Notes: a model not told the origin generated them from the sequence alone. Shown: positions 50,150 to 60,372, counted from the first letter of the stretch. The stretch is DNA of 64,000 bases from Bacteroidota bacterium (GCA_024640885.1 JAHEEC010000002.1:1-64000), one strand, 5' to 3'. Made by a program: numbers and translations.

Positions 50150-50770
50150 TTATTTTTTTAGAAAAACAATCATTTTTGTGTAAAAAAACGGTTCTTCGAA
50201 TAGGGCTGAAATTGGGTACAGTTCCACGCGTTTCCCGAATGGCTTAAGCTCCTCATCCAGGTCACCACCTTTCAGCGAAATCAATCCGCTGGCCATGTTG
50301 CCGGGCTTAGACGGTCGAATCAGATGCTGGGTCCAGGCGGATAATTTTGGGAGAGAGGATACCGCGCGCGAAACCACATAATCGACCTTCTGATCAAGGT
50401 TTTCCATCCTGGCCCTGATCACTGTTACATTGGACAAACCCAGTGTTTGGGAGATCTCCTGTACAAGTTGCACTTTCTTACCGATGGAATCGACCAGCAA
50501 AAAGCGGGCCCCGGGAAATACAATGGCCAGGGGGATGCCAGGAAATCCTCCGCCCGTGCCCACATCCATGATGGAGGAATCCTTCTGGAAATTGAATTTT
50601 TTAGCAATGGCTAGGGAATGGAGGATATGGCGTTCCTCCAGGAATTTCACATCATTCCTGGAAATCACATTGATCCTTTGGTTGAGCGCAGGAACGATGC
50701 TGAGCAATTTCTCGAACTGCCTGTACTGTGTTTGGTCAAGATCAGGAAAGTATTTTCGGAGCAGCTGCAT
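50150..50770 (-). CDS. rsmG: 16S rRNA (guanine(527)-N(7))-methyltransferase
   Basis: MDVGTGGGFPGIPLAIVFP, DSIGKKVQLVQEIS, VVSRAVSSLPKL. Confidence 0.95.
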   Translation of the reverse strand: MQLLRKYFPDLDQTQYRQFEKLLSIVPALNQRINVISRNDVKFLEERHILHSLAIAKKFNFQKDSSIMDVGTGGGFPGIPLAIVFPGARFLLVDSIGKKVQLVQEISQTLGLSNVTVIRARMENLDQKVDYVVSRAVSSLPKLSAWTQHLIRPSKPGNMASGLISLKGGDLDEELKPFGKRVELYPISALFEEPFFYTKMIVFLKK

Positions 50771-50773
50771 GCA

Positions 50774-51379
50774 TTATGGCCGTTCCTTGGAACGGTTGAG
50801 TATGTTGAGCAGAAGCTCACGGGCCCTGAAAAGCTGTGCTTTTACTGTTCCGATTGGAATATCCAGCTCTTCGGCGATCTCATCGTAGGAGTATTCTTTG
50901 AAATACCTGAGTTCAACAAGCATCCTGTACCTGGGTTTCAACCGTGAAACCACATTTCTCATATGTTTTATCTTCTGCTTGTTGATCAGGGTGGATTCAG
51001 GATCGAGGGAATCGGACTGGATCAAAGCCGATGGGGAGAGTGAATCCTCCCCGTCCATGGTCTGGTCAAGGGAGACGTGACTGGCCCTTTTCTTTCTTAT
51101 GAAATCGATGCAATTGTTGGTGGCAATCTTAAAGAGCCAGGTGGAGAATGCGAAGTTGGGAGTATACTGGTCGATATTCTTAAAGGCCTTTCCAAAAGCT
51201 TCAATGGTAAGGTCCTCCGCATCGACCGGGCTGTTCACCATTTTTAGCAACATGAAGTAGATGGCATCCCGGTAACGGCCAAGCAATTCACCATAGGCGA
51301 GCTGATCCCCTTTACGGGCTTTTTCCACCAGTTCGATATCCTGCTGGGCCTTCAGTGAAAGATTGGAATTCAACGCCAT
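50774..51379 (-). CDS. Sigma-70 family RNA polymerase sigma factor (ECF-like)
   Basis: YGELLGRYRDAIYFMLLKMVNSPVDAEDLTIEAFGKAFKNI; LVELRYFKEYSYDEIAEELDIPIGTVKAQLFRARELL. Confidence 0.93.
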   Translation of the reverse strand: MALNSNLSLKAQQDIELVEKARKGDQLAYGELLGRYRDAIYFMLLKMVNSPVDAEDLTIEAFGKAFKNIDQYTPNFAFSTWLFKIATNNCIDFIRKKRASHVSLDQTMDGEDSLSPSALIQSDSLDPESTLINKQKIKHMRNVVSRLKPRYRMLVELRYFKEYSYDEIAEELDIPIGTVKAQLFRARELLLNILNRSKERP

Positions 51380-52512
51380 GGCTGATACTTAGGTTCAAAT
51401 TTACTGCTTAACCAGATGATCCCTAGAAGAAGGGGCATGAATGGATCAAACAGCAGCGAAGGTAGCAATAAATATTTCTCGTCCAAACGGCGCATTCCCA
51501 ATCTGAATATGATCATCTTTGAAGTTATCAAGACCCCAAAAAGTACCAGCACGTACCACTTCCAGGGAGACAAAATAGACAACAAAACCAGGCAGGAATA
51601 GTTCACCAAACGACTGATCACCTCTCCCGCCAGCCTGAGCCTGGTTCCCTTGTCATACCGCCCCCCTGCCGACAGGTGCCTTTTTTTCTGTTTGAACCAG
51701 GATCTGAATGTTTTCTTCGGGATCGAGACCGTGTGGCTTTCCCTGCTGATCTCCACAGCAGTATTATCCCTCCCGGCAATTTCATTGACCAGCAGGTCAT
51801 CATCTCCCGAGGAGAGATGGTAATGGCTTGCAAATCCTTTATTCTGAAAGAAAAGAGCCTTTTCATAGGCAAGGTTCCGTCCAACGCCCATATACGGCCT
51901 TCCATTAATGGCATATGAAAGGTACTGTATCGCAGTGAACACAGTTTCGTACCGGATCAACAGGTTCAGGATCCCCCTCCCGCTTTCATAACGGCCATAT
52001 CCAAGGACAATCTTCCGCTCCCCTGAGAGATTTGACGCCATCCTCTGCAGCCACTGGTCGCTGACCGGGTAACAATCTGCATCAGTCAGGAGCACATGAT
52101 CGAACCGCGCGGATTTCAGGCCAATGGTCACAGCCAGTTTCTTTCCGTGCAGAAATTTTTCATTGGCAGGGATGGAGGTATACCTTAACCTTTTGTACCG
52201 GACCGATAACTCTGACAACAAATCCTCCGTCCCGTCGGTGGAACAGTCGTTGACCACCACCACCTCAAATTCGGGATAATCCTGCTCCAGGATCCTGGGC
52301 AGGAAGGTTCCCAGGTTCTGTTCTTCATTTTTAGCGCAAATGATCACGGAAATGCCCTTCCCGGAGGCGACCATGGATTCCCCTTTATAATGTGGCAGCT
52401 TCAGGAACACGAGAAGATAGTATCCCATCTGAACAAGGAAAGTGGCAAAAAACAGCGACAGCAAGATCCAATCCTGCACCCTTGAATGTTCGATCAATTC
52501 CCATAGTTCCAT
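51370..52512 (-). CDS. Family 2-type membrane glycosyltransferase
   Basis: GISVIICAKNEEQNLGTFLPRIL, VVVVNDCSTDGTEDLL, LTDADCYPV; TM segments at both ends. Confidence 0.88.
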   Translation of the reverse strand: MELWELIEHSRVQDWILLSLFFATFLVQMGYYLLVFLKLPHYKGESMVASGKGISVIICAKNEEQNLGTFLPRILEQDYPEFEVVVVNDCSTDGTEDLLSELSVRYKRLRYTSIPANEKFLHGKKLAVTIGLKSARFDHVLLTDADCYPVSDQWLQRMASNLSGERKIVLGYGRYESGRGILNLLIRYETVFTAIQYLSYAINGRPYMGVGRNLAYEKALFFQNKGFASHYHLSSGDDDLLVNEIAGRDNTAVEISRESHTVSIPKKTFRSWFKQKKRHLSAGGRYDKGTRLRLAGEVISRLVNYSCLVLLSILSPWKWYVLVLFGVLITSKMIIFRLGMRRLDEKYLLLPSLLFDPFMPLLLGIIWLSSKFEPKYQPWR

Positions 52513-52596
52513 GGGGTGTAAATTTAGCTGGCAATATCAGAAAAGAAAAAGCAGGTTTTCAACAATTGTTTATCTTTGGCTGATCCGGTACATTCT

Positions 52597-53727
52597 ATGA
52601 AATTTAAAGTCACAAAGCGGGACGGGGCCAGCGGCGCAAGGGCCGGCATTATCACTACAGATCACTCGGAGATCCAAACACCGGTTTTTATGCCGGTGGG
52701 GACTGCAGGAAGTGTGAAGGGTATCCACCAGCATGAATTGCGGGATGATATTGACGCACCTGTTATTCTCGGGAATACTTATCACCTGTACCTGAGACCT
52801 GGTCTGGATACCATCAGGGGCGCAGGGGGATTGCACAGGTTTATGAACTGGGATCGCTCCATCCTGACCGATAGCGGTGGGTACCAGGTATTCTCCCTGG
52901 CAGCCAATCGAAAACTGACTCCGGAAGGTGCCTGGTTCAGCTCCCATATTGATGGGTCCAAGCACCTCTTTACCCCCGAGAACATCGTGGATATCCAGCG
53001 GATCATCGGAGCCGATATTATCATGGCTTTCGATGAATGCACCCCCTGGCCCTGCGACCTGGAATATGCCAAAAACTCACTGGACCTCACCCACGACTGG
53101 CTTGACAGGGGCCTGGAGCGTTTTGCCACCACGGAACCGCTTTACGGACATCAACAGGCTTTTTTTCCCATCGTTCAAGGAAGTGTGTTTAAAGATCTGA
53201 GGGGGGCCTCAGCAGAATATGTGGCCCGGAAAGGTGCAGCTGGCAATGCCATCGGGGGGCTTTCGGTGGGAGAACCGGCAGAAGAGATGTATGCAATGCT
53301 GGAAGTGGTGAACGGGATCCTGCCCGAGGATAAACCCCGTTACCTGATGGGGGTGGGGACCCCTGTGAATATTCTTGAAGCCATTTCCCTGGGTGTGGAT
53401 ATGTTCGATTGCGTGATGCCCACCAGGAACGGGCGAAACGGGATGTTATTTACAAGGGAGGGGATCATCAATATTAAAAACAGGAAATGGATGGACGACT
53501 ATTCCCCCCTTGATCCCGATGGACACAGCAGAGTGGACACGCAATATTCGAAAGCATACCTCCGTCATTTAATCATATCCGGTGAAATGCTGGGGGCCCA
53601 GATTGCCAGTCTGCATAACCTGGCCTTCTACCTATGGCTTGTCCGGAAAGCGCATGAGCAAATCAATAGCGGAACATTCACCACATGGAAGGAAAGAATT
53701 CTACCGGCCTTAAGTACAAGATTGTAA
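52597..53727 (+). CDS. tgt: tRNA-guanine transglycosylase (queuine tRNA-ribosyltransferase)
   Basis: VFMPVGTAGSVKGI, LGNTYHLYLRPG, ILTDSGGYQVFSL, MGVGTPVNILEAISLGVDMFDCVMPTRNGRNG. Start MKFKVTKRDG. Confidence 0.96.
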   Translation: MKFKVTKRDGASGARAGIITTDHSEIQTPVFMPVGTAGSVKGIHQHELRDDIDAPVILGNTYHLYLRPGLDTIRGAGGLHRFMNWDRSILTDSGGYQVFSLAANRKLTPEGAWFSSHIDGSKHLFTPENIVDIQRIIGADIIMAFDECTPWPCDLEYAKNSLDLTHDWLDRGLERFATTEPLYGHQQAFFPIVQGSVFKDLRGASAEYVARKGAAGNAIGGLSVGEPAEEMYAMLEVVNGILPEDKPRYLMGVGTPVNILEAISLGVDMFDCVMPTRNGRNGMLFTREGIINIKNRKWMDDYSPLDPDGHSRVDTQYSKAYLRHLIISGEMLGAQIASLHNLAFYLWLVRKAHEQINSGTFTTWKERILPALSTRL

Positions 53728-54818
53728 GGTTTTTTGGCCTTAAAATGCTTGATGCATATGTGATCCGGAAGTTCCTGGGATCATTTTTCCTGTCCATCGT
53801 CCTGATCCTCTCTATCGTGGTGATCTTTGACCTTTCCGAAAAGATCGACGATTTCATCGAAAGCGGCGCACGCTTGAAAGCGATCCTCTTCGATTATTAC
53901 CTCAATTTCATCCCTTATTTTGCGGTCCTGTTCAGTTCCCTTTTTGCATTTATCGCGGTGATCTATTTCACCTCCAGGATGGCCTATAACACTGAGATCA
54001 TAGCCATTCTCAACTGTGGCATGAGCTTTCGCCGGCTGTTGCTTCCCTACATGATATCTGCCATTTTTATAGCACTCATTTCTTTTTATTTAAGCGACAA
54101 GGTGATCCCCCGGGCCAACAAGGTGAAGCTTGCTTTTGAAGAAGAATATATCAAGGGAGGACCCATTAGGTTCAAAACAAGGGATTTCCATCGCCAGATT
54201 GAACCGGGGGTCTATGTTTATCTCCAGAGTTACAGCAATGTCTCCAAAGTGGGTTACCAGTTTACCATAGAAAGATTCGAGGATGGGGAACTGGTTTCGA
54301 AAATGTTTGCAGACCAGATCAGGTGGGATACCACGGTGAATAAGTGGGAAGCAAGGAGGTACTACATCCGTACCATTGACGGACTGTATGAGACCCTGGA
54401 GGAGGGAAGGGTCATCGACACCACCCTGAACATGCATCCCGATGACTTCAAAGTACGCCTGAACATTGTGGAGACCATGAGCCTGAAAGAACTGGATGAG
54501 TTCATAAAAAAGCAGTTGATGCAGGGTGAGACAAATGTGACCGCATATCAGATAGAGCGGCACAACCGGATTGCCTTTCCTTTCACCACATTGATCCTGA
54601 CACTCATCGGGGTAGCGGTTTCCTCCCGGAAATTAAGGGGGGGGATCGGATTTCAGATCGCCATTGGTGTGGTGATCAGTTTTACCTATATCCTCTTTAC
54701 CCAATTCTCAAAGCAATTTGCCATAGGGGGCCTGTTGCCGGTCATGGCAGCAGTCTGGCTGCCCAACATCACCTTTCTGATCATTGCCCTCTTCCTGATG
54801 CGGCTGGCTCCCAAATAG
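53685..54818 (+). CDS. LptF/LptG-family LPS export permease
   Basis: MLDAYVIRKFLGSFFLSIVLILSIVVIFDLSEKIDDF; C-terminal TM block AFPFTTLILTLIGVAVSSRKLRGGIG. Start may be at the internal Met at 53745. Confidence 0.9.
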   Translation: MEGKNSTGLKYKIVRFFGLKMLDAYVIRKFLGSFFLSIVLILSIVVIFDLSEKIDDFIESGARLKAILFDYYLNFIPYFAVLFSSLFAFIAVIYFTSRMAYNTEIIAILNCGMSFRRLLLPYMISAIFIALISFYLSDKVIPRANKVKLAFEEEYIKGGPIRFKTRDFHRQIEPGVYVYLQSYSNVSKVGYQFTIERFEDGELVSKMFADQIRWDTTVNKWEARRYYIRTIDGLYETLEEGRVIDTTLNMHPDDFKVRLNIVETMSLKELDEFIKKQLMQGETNVTAYQIERHNRIAFPFTTLILTLIGVAVSSRKLRGGIGFQIAIGVVISFTYILFTQFSKQFAIGGLLPVMAAVWLPNITFLIIALFLMRLAPK

Positions 54819-54890
54819 GAAATTGTGCCTAATGAACCATTCCACCATCTTTTTTTCGTAAGATTGTAGCCTCAATCAAAATAATTTAAA

Positions 54891-56435
54891 ATGGCCTCTT
54901 TAAAAAAGGTGCAGGAGCTCCAGAAAAGGAGGGAAGAAGTGCAGCAGGGCGGAGGTGAGCAGGCGATCCAGAAACAGGTTGCCATGGGGAAAATGACCGC
55001 CAGGGAACGGATCATAAAGCTCCTGGATGCAGCATCTTTCAACGAGTATGATCTATTTGTGGAACACGAAGCCAGGGATTTCGGAATGGATCAGAAAACC
55101 CTGCACGGAGATGGTGTGATTACAGGGACCGGAACCATAGGGGGAAGGCCGGTCTGTATTTTTGCACAGGATTTTACGGTGGCAGGAGGTTCTCTCGGCA
55201 ACATGCATGCCAGGAAGATTACCAAGATCATGGACCATTCATTGAAAATGAGAATGCCCCTGATCGGGATCAACGATTCGGGAGGGGCACGCATTCAGGA
55301 AGGCGTGAATTCGCTGGCAGGTTACGGGGAGATCTTTTTCAGAAACACCCTCGCATCAGGAGTGATCCCCCAGATCTCTGTGATCCTTGGGCCCTGTGCC
55401 GGGGGGGCAGTTTATTCCCCTGCGCTGACCGATTTTGTATTCGTGGTGGAGAATATTTCCAAGATGTTTATCACAGGACCCGAAGTGATAAAAACTGTGC
55501 TGGGTGAAGACATCACCATGGAGGAACTGGGTGGTGCCAGGGTGCACAGTGAAATTACCGGGAATGCCCACTTTTTCTCGGAGACAGAAGATGAGTGTTT
55601 TGAACAGATAAAAATCCTGCTAAGTTACCTCCCATGGTCCAACACGGATGTGCCTGCCAGAAAGGAGATCAAAGAGCCCAATGCGGATTTCATCATTGCG
55701 AAAATCGTTCCGGCTGAGAAAAAGCTTCCATATGATGTGCGCAACGTGATCAGGGCTGTAACCGATGGATCGGATTTCTTTGAAATCCAGGAGCTCTGGG
55801 CTTCCAATATTATCATCGGTTTTGGGACCATGGGTGGGCGCACGGTGGGTTTTGTGGCCAACCAGCCGCTGGTACTGGCCGGGGTCCTGGATGTGGATTC
55901 GTCAGATAAGGCTGCCAGGTTCATCAGGTACTGCGATGCGTTCAATATCCCCATCGTCACTTTAGTGGACCTTCCGGGTTACCTTCCTGGAGTCGACCAG
56001 GAACATGCCGGAGTGATCCGGCATGGCGCCAAGTTGCTTTACGCCTACAGCGAAGCTACGGTGCCCAAGATCACAGTGATTATCAGAAAAGCATACGGAG
56101 GAGGGTATATCGCCATGAACTCCAGGCACCTCAGGGCAGATTTCGTCTTTGCGTGGCCCGATGCGGAAGTGGCCGTGATGGGCCCTGAGGGTGCAGCCAA
56201 CATTATCTTCAGGAAGGAGATTGCCTCCGCCGAGGATCCCGAGGAGATGAGAAAAAAAATGGTCCAGGAGTACAAGGAGAAGTTCGCCAATCCCTATGTG
56301 GCTGCCTCCAAGGGCTACATCGACTCGGTCATCGAACCACAGGAGACCCGAAAATCACTTTTACATGCACTTGAGGTATCCGGCGGGAAAAGCGTGGGGA
56401 TGCCTGCCAAGAAACATGGGATACCTCCATTTTAA
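54891..56435 (+). CDS. Acyl-CoA carboxylase carboxyltransferase (beta) subunit, propionyl-CoA carboxylase type
   Basis: GKMTARERI, INDSGGARIQEGVNSLAGYGEIF, GPCAGGAVYSPALTDF, DLPGYLPGVDQEH, AYGGGYIAMNS. Confidence 0.94.
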   Translation: MASLKKVQELQKRREEVQQGGGEQAIQKQVAMGKMTARERIIKLLDAASFNEYDLFVEHEARDFGMDQKTLHGDGVITGTGTIGGRPVCIFAQDFTVAGGSLGNMHARKITKIMDHSLKMRMPLIGINDSGGARIQEGVNSLAGYGEIFFRNTLASGVIPQISVILGPCAGGAVYSPALTDFVFVVENISKMFITGPEVIKTVLGEDITMEELGGARVHSEITGNAHFFSETEDECFEQIKILLSYLPWSNTDVPARKEIKEPNADFIIAKIVPAEKKLPYDVRNVIRAVTDGSDFFEIQELWASNIIIGFGTMGGRTVGFVANQPLVLAGVLDVDSSDKAARFIRYCDAFNIPIVTLVDLPGYLPGVDQEHAGVIRHGAKLLYAYSEATVPKITVIIRKAYGGGYIAMNSRHLRADFVFAWPDAEVAVMGPEGAANIIFRKEIASAEDPEEMRKKMVQEYKEKFANPYVAASKGYIDSVIEPQETRKSLLHALEVSGGKSVGMPAKKHGIPPF

Positions 56436-56444
56436 AACCATCAC

Positions 56445-56795
56445 ATGGGAAACGTTAAAAACAACTCGGGACCCGGCTCCCTGAAAGCACAATTCATGGA
56501 GGAACTGGTCATTGGTGGTGCGGTCTACAGGACCAGGCTTACCACCAAGTTCCGCAACAGGAAACAGTGGACCAGACCAGATGAAAGAAAGGTGGTGGCC
56601 TTTATTCCGGGGACGATCCAGGACATCATGGTTGAGGAGGGCATGGAAATTAAGCAGGGAACACCATTGCTGATCCTTGAAGCCATGAAAATGAGAAACA
56701 ATCTGCTTGCACCCATCACGGGGGTAATAGAAAAAATCCATGTATCGGTTGGGGACCAGGTACCCAAGTCGCACCTTCTGATGGAATTTAAATAG
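56445..56795 (+). CDS. Biotinyl/lipoyl-binding carrier protein
   Basis: LLILEAMKMRNNLLAPITGVIEKIHVSVGDQVPK. Confidence 0.92.
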   Translation: MGNVKNNSGPGSLKAQFMEELVIGGAVYRTRLTTKFRNRKQWTRPDERKVVAFIPGTIQDIMVEEGMEIKQGTPLLILEAMKMRNNLLAPITGVIEKIHVSVGDQVPKSHLLMEFK

Positions 56796-57627
56796 GTACA
56801 GGGTGGCTGATTGCTCTCCCCTTCCAGATCGAAAACACCTCCAGATCTGGAGAAAGCTCAGGGGTCTCTTTGAACAACCCGTAGAGGGCGGACCCACTTC
56901 CACTCAATGAGGCATAAATGGCGCCGGCACGGTAAAGCTCTTTTTTCAACCGGTTCAATTCGGGATGCAATGCGAATGCGGTATTCTCGAAGTCGTTGCT
57001 TACCGTGCGGCTCCAGTTTTCCATGGGTTCCCGGATCAAATGGCGAAGGTGCCTGGCAGGAATGGCAGGCTCAATTCCTGCATAGGCGTCTGCGGTTGAG
57101 ATATGGATCCCCGGGAAAAGCAATACCAGGTACCATTGTTCAAGGTCAATGGAGATCGGGCTCAGAAGCTCACCCCTGCCTTCCATCATCATGGGATCCT
57201 CCTGGAGGAAAAATGGACAATCACTCCCGAGCCGGGCAGCCAGTTCCATCAGTTTTTCCCCGGAAAGAGGATTCCCTGCCAGCATGTTCAAACCCTTCAG
57301 TGTGGTGGAAGCATTGGATGAACCGCCACCGAGGCCTGCCCCCACGGGGATTTGCTTGTGGAGGTGCAATTCAACAGGTGGCAGGGGTATCTCCATGTTA
57401 AAAAGTTCCCAGGCCCTGACGCAGAGGTTTAGAGCTCCTGAAACATCCGGCAGGATCCCAGACTGGCCGAACCGGATGGGGCCGGCATTGTTTGTAGACC
57501 TTCTGATCTCGAGGATATCACATAATCCCACCGGGTACATGACCGATTGAAGGTCGTGAAAACCATCCTTCCTGCGTGCAATGACCTGCAGGCCGATATT
57601 GATCTTGGCAGGTGAATAAAGTATCAT
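56788..57627 (-). CDS. ispE: 4-diphosphocytidyl-2-C-methyl-D-erythritol kinase
   Basis: SPAKINIGLQVIARRKDGFHDLQSVMYPV; IPVGAGLGGGSSNASTTLKGLN; SGSGSALYGLF. Start moved to MILYSPAKIN. Confidence 0.94.
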   Translation of the reverse strand: MILYSPAKINIGLQVIARRKDGFHDLQSVMYPVGLCDILEIRRSTNNAGPIRFGQSGILPDVSGALNLCVRAWELFNMEIPLPPVELHLHKQIPVGAGLGGGSSNASTTLKGLNMLAGNPLSGEKLMELAARLGSDCPFFLQEDPMMMEGRGELLSPISIDLEQWYLVLLFPGIHISTADAYAGIEPAIPARHLRHLIREPMENWSRTVSNDFENTAFALHPELNRLKKELYRAGAIYASLSGSGSALYGLFKETPELSPDLEVFSIWKGRAISHPVPI

Positions 57628-57762
57628 GGAACATAAAGATATCGGATTTTTCAACATTTGTTAATTAAAACTTTGACCGCAGTGTGTATAAGAAACCGGG
57701 GGCTACAAATTCCGGGTAGTTGGGGATGTTTAACTTTGGGGACCCCAAAAAAATAAATATTC

Positions 57763-59280
57763 ATGGCAAAGCAACAGGTGAATACACTCAAAAAGAATCC
57801 GGCCATCGCCCTAGATTATGGAAAGATCCCGCCCCAGGCACTGGACCTGGAGGAAGCGGTTCTGGGGGCCATCATGCTTGAGAAGGATGCCCTCCTTTCC
57901 GTGCTGGATATTCTTGAACCAGGGAGTTTTTATAAGGAGGCTCATCAACAAATCTTTGAGGTGGCCCAGACCCTTTCCCAGCAGGAGAAACCCATAGACC
58001 TTCTGACGGTCACCGAAGCGCTCAGGAAACTTGAAAAACTTGAAGCGGTAGGGGGGGCGGTCTACATTGCCCAGCTTACCTCCCGGGTGGGTTCGGCGGC
58101 CCACCTGGAGTACCATGCCCGGATCGTGGCCCAGAAATATATCCAGCGGGAACTCATCAGGGTCTCTTCTGATATCCAGGAGCGGGCTTTTGATGAGGGC
58201 ACCGATGTGGATGATTTGCTGGATTATTCTGAAAGGGAGTTGCTTAATATAGCCGAAGGGCATATTAAGAAGGAGACAGTAAAGTTGAACAACCTTTTAA
58301 AAACAGCCATTGAACAGATCGAGGAAGCAGGGAAAAGAAAGGATAGCCTGAGCGGGGTGCCATCGGGGTATACGCGGCTTGACCGCCTCACTTCAGGATG
58401 GCAAAAATCGGATCTGATCATCCTGGCAGCCCGCCCTTCCATGGGAAAAACCGCTTTTGTGCTTTCTATGGCCAGGAACATGGCAGTGGACCATAACCGG
58501 CCGGTGGCCTTCTTCTCATTGGAGATGTCTTCCATTCAGCTTGTGAACAGGCTGATCATCGGCGAGACCCACCTCTCATCGGACAAGATCCGGACCGGGA
58601 GGCTTGAAAATTATGAGTGGGAACAACTGGAGTATAAGATCAAGGACCTGGAAAAAGCCCCCATTTACGTGGACGATACACCGGCCATCTCGATCTTCGA
58701 ATTCAGGGCGAAAACCAGGCGGCTGAAACAAAAATATGATATACAGGCTGTGGTCATTGATTACCTTCAGCTCATGACCGGTTCCAAGGATTCGGGGAGC
58801 CGGGAGCAGGAGGTCAGTAACATTTCAAGATCCCTGAAGAGTGTGGCTAAAGAGTTGGATATTCCGGTCATTGCCCTGTCCCAGCTCAACCGGAGTGTGG
58901 AAATGCGTTCCGGAAACAAAAGGCCCCAGTTGTCTGACCTGAGGGAGTCGGGGGCCATTGAACAGGATGCCGACCTGGTATTGTTCATTCACCGACCTGA
59001 ATATTATGGAATTGATGTGGATGAAGACGGGAATTCGCTGAAGGGGATCGCGGAGATCATCGTCTCCAAGCACAGGAACGGACCTGTGGGAGATGTGCAA
59101 TTGAAATTTATCCGGGAGTATGCCAAGTTTGTGGACCTGGATGACACCCTTGCGATGGTGGAAGAGGATGAGAACGGATTTATTGTAGGATCCAAAATGA
59201 ATCACGATGGAGGGGGCGGATCGGTGCTGAACGATGATATTGGCATGAACAACGGATTCGATGAACCGGCCCCGTTCTAG
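57763..59280 (+). CDS. dnaB: Replicative DNA helicase DnaB
   Basis: PPQALDLEEAVLGAIMLEKDAL; LIILAARPSMGKTAFVLSMARN; VVIDYLQLMTGS; ALSQLNRSVEMR. Confidence 0.97.
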   Translation: MAKQQVNTLKKNPAIALDYGKIPPQALDLEEAVLGAIMLEKDALLSVLDILEPGSFYKEAHQQIFEVAQTLSQQEKPIDLLTVTEALRKLEKLEAVGGAVYIAQLTSRVGSAAHLEYHARIVAQKYIQRELIRVSSDIQERAFDEGTDVDDLLDYSERELLNIAEGHIKKETVKLNNLLKTAIEQIEEAGKRKDSLSGVPSGYTRLDRLTSGWQKSDLIILAARPSMGKTAFVLSMARNMAVDHNRPVAFFSLEMSSIQLVNRLIIGETHLSSDKIRTGRLENYEWEQLEYKIKDLEKAPIYVDDTPAISIFEFRAKTRRLKQKYDIQAVVIDYLQLMTGSKDSGSREQEVSNISRSLKSVAKELDIPVIALSQLNRSVEMRSGNKRPQLSDLRESGAIEQDADLVLFIHRPEYYGIDVDEDGNSLKGIAEIIVSKHRNGPVGDVQLKFIREYAKFVDLDDTLAMVEEDENGFIVGSKMNHDGGGGSVLNDDIGMNNGFDEPAPF

Positions 59281-59711
59281 CACCTGGCGGCTTGTGTAAA
59301 TGAAGGTGCACCAGGGATTTCATGGGAATTGAACGGAAGGGTCATCCACTGTTCCAGTGAATATTCTTCCTCCATCTGGTCAAACTCGAAAGGAGCGGTC
59401 ATCCAATTCTCCAGGGCATATTCTTTCTCCATCTGGTCAAACTCGAAAGGAGCGGTCATCCAGGATTCAATTTGAAAATCCGATTCCGACAAACCGGTTT
59501 CAAATGTACTCACCATCCATGTTTCAAGCATGATCTCCTCTTCCTGTAATCCCGTGCTTGAGGGGGCAGTTTTCAAATTTTCACCAACATAGGGTTCATT
59601 ATTCTCACCAGCGCTGGCAACCATGGTGAAAATTCCCAGGAAAGATACAATGATATATAACCTTAATATCTGGCCTGAACGTTTCCTGTAATTTTTGATT
59701 TCAGTTTTCAT
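59277..59711 (-). CDS. Secreted WM-x-x-PFE 19-residue repeat protein, paralog A
   Basis: Start MKTEIKNYRKRSG; repeats WMVSTFETGLSESDFQIES / WMTAPFEFDQMEKEYALEN / WMTAPFEFDQMEEEYSLEQ / WMTLPF. Confidence 0.75.
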   Translation of the reverse strand: MKTEIKNYRKRSGQILRLYIIVSFLGIFTMVASAGENNEPYVGENLKTAPSSTGLQEEEIMLETWMVSTFETGLSESDFQIESWMTAPFEFDQMEKEYALENWMTAPFEFDQMEEEYSLEQWMTLPFNSHEIPGAPSFTQAARC

Positions 59712-59837
59712 GGTATTTTGTTTAAAGTTTATGTTCGATAGTTTAAACAGAAAATACTGTATTTTGTTTAATGAAAATAGTAAAAAAATTAAACAAAAAA
59801 TATAAAACACTTGAAATCAGTGAAATAAAACACAAAA

Positions 59838-59866
59838 AAAACGCCCCTTAAGAGGCGCTTTTTTAT
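59838..59866 (-). terminator. Intrinsic terminator downstream of paralog B
   Basis: Minus strand: AAAAAAGCGCCTCTTAAGGGGCGTTTTTTTT. Confidence 0.8.
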
Positions 59867-59892
59867 CTTATAAAGCAAAGTCATGATTGAAA

Positions 59893-60372
59893 CTAGATCC
59901 AGGAGGTAGCCATCCAGCCCTCCATTTCGATGATTTCATCGTTTGTAAAAGGGGTGGTCATCCATAATTCAAGGGGAAGGTCCATCCCTGTCATGCCTGT
60001 TTCAAAGGGTGTTTTCATCCAGGATTCGACCTCCTGATTCTCTTCAAGATCCCTGTATTCAAATGGAGCAGTCATCCAATTTTCAAGGGTCATCTGCTGT
60101 TCATAAATGACTTCCACACGGTTTGTTCTAATGGTTCTGATGATCACGGGATTTTCATTGGTTTCTTCTGAATCCCTGATGGTCCAGCCCTGAAGATCAT
60201 ACATCCAGTTTTCTACCCTGCTCTTTTCTTTGTAGTTATGATTCACGGTTATCATTTCAACCTGGGGGTTTCTCTTCTGGAAAAACCTCTCTTTTATCAA
60301 GCGGAGTTGTCCGAAGGAACTGGTGCCAAGTGCGACCAGTGCGATGCTCAAGATAATTTTTGTTGTTTTCAT
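59893..60372 (-). CDS. Secreted WM-x-x-PFE 19-residue repeat protein, paralog B
   Basis: Signal MKTTKIILSIALVALGTSSFGQ; repeats WMTAPFEYRDLEENQEVES / WMKTPFETGMTGMDLPLEL / WMTTPFTNDEIIEMEG / WMATSWI. Confidence 0.8.
   Translation of the reverse strand: MKTTKIILSIALVALGTSSFGQLRLIKERFFQKRNPQVEMITVNHNYKEKSRVENWMYDLQGWTIRDSEETNENPVIIRTIRTNRVEVIYEQQMTLENWMTAPFEYRDLEENQEVESWMKTPFETGMTGMDLPLELWMTTPFTNDEIIEMEGWMATSWI

Noticed and set aside
57720-57762. TAACTTTG upstream of dnaB as a Bacteroidota-type promoter
   Set aside because: The -7-like box is present but no convincing -33 TTTG at proper spacing was found; too weak to annotate.
59341-59500. Short direct repeats considered as a CRISPR-like array
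   Set aside because: Repeats are in frame, 57-bp period, without spacers; they encode the 19-aa protein repeat.
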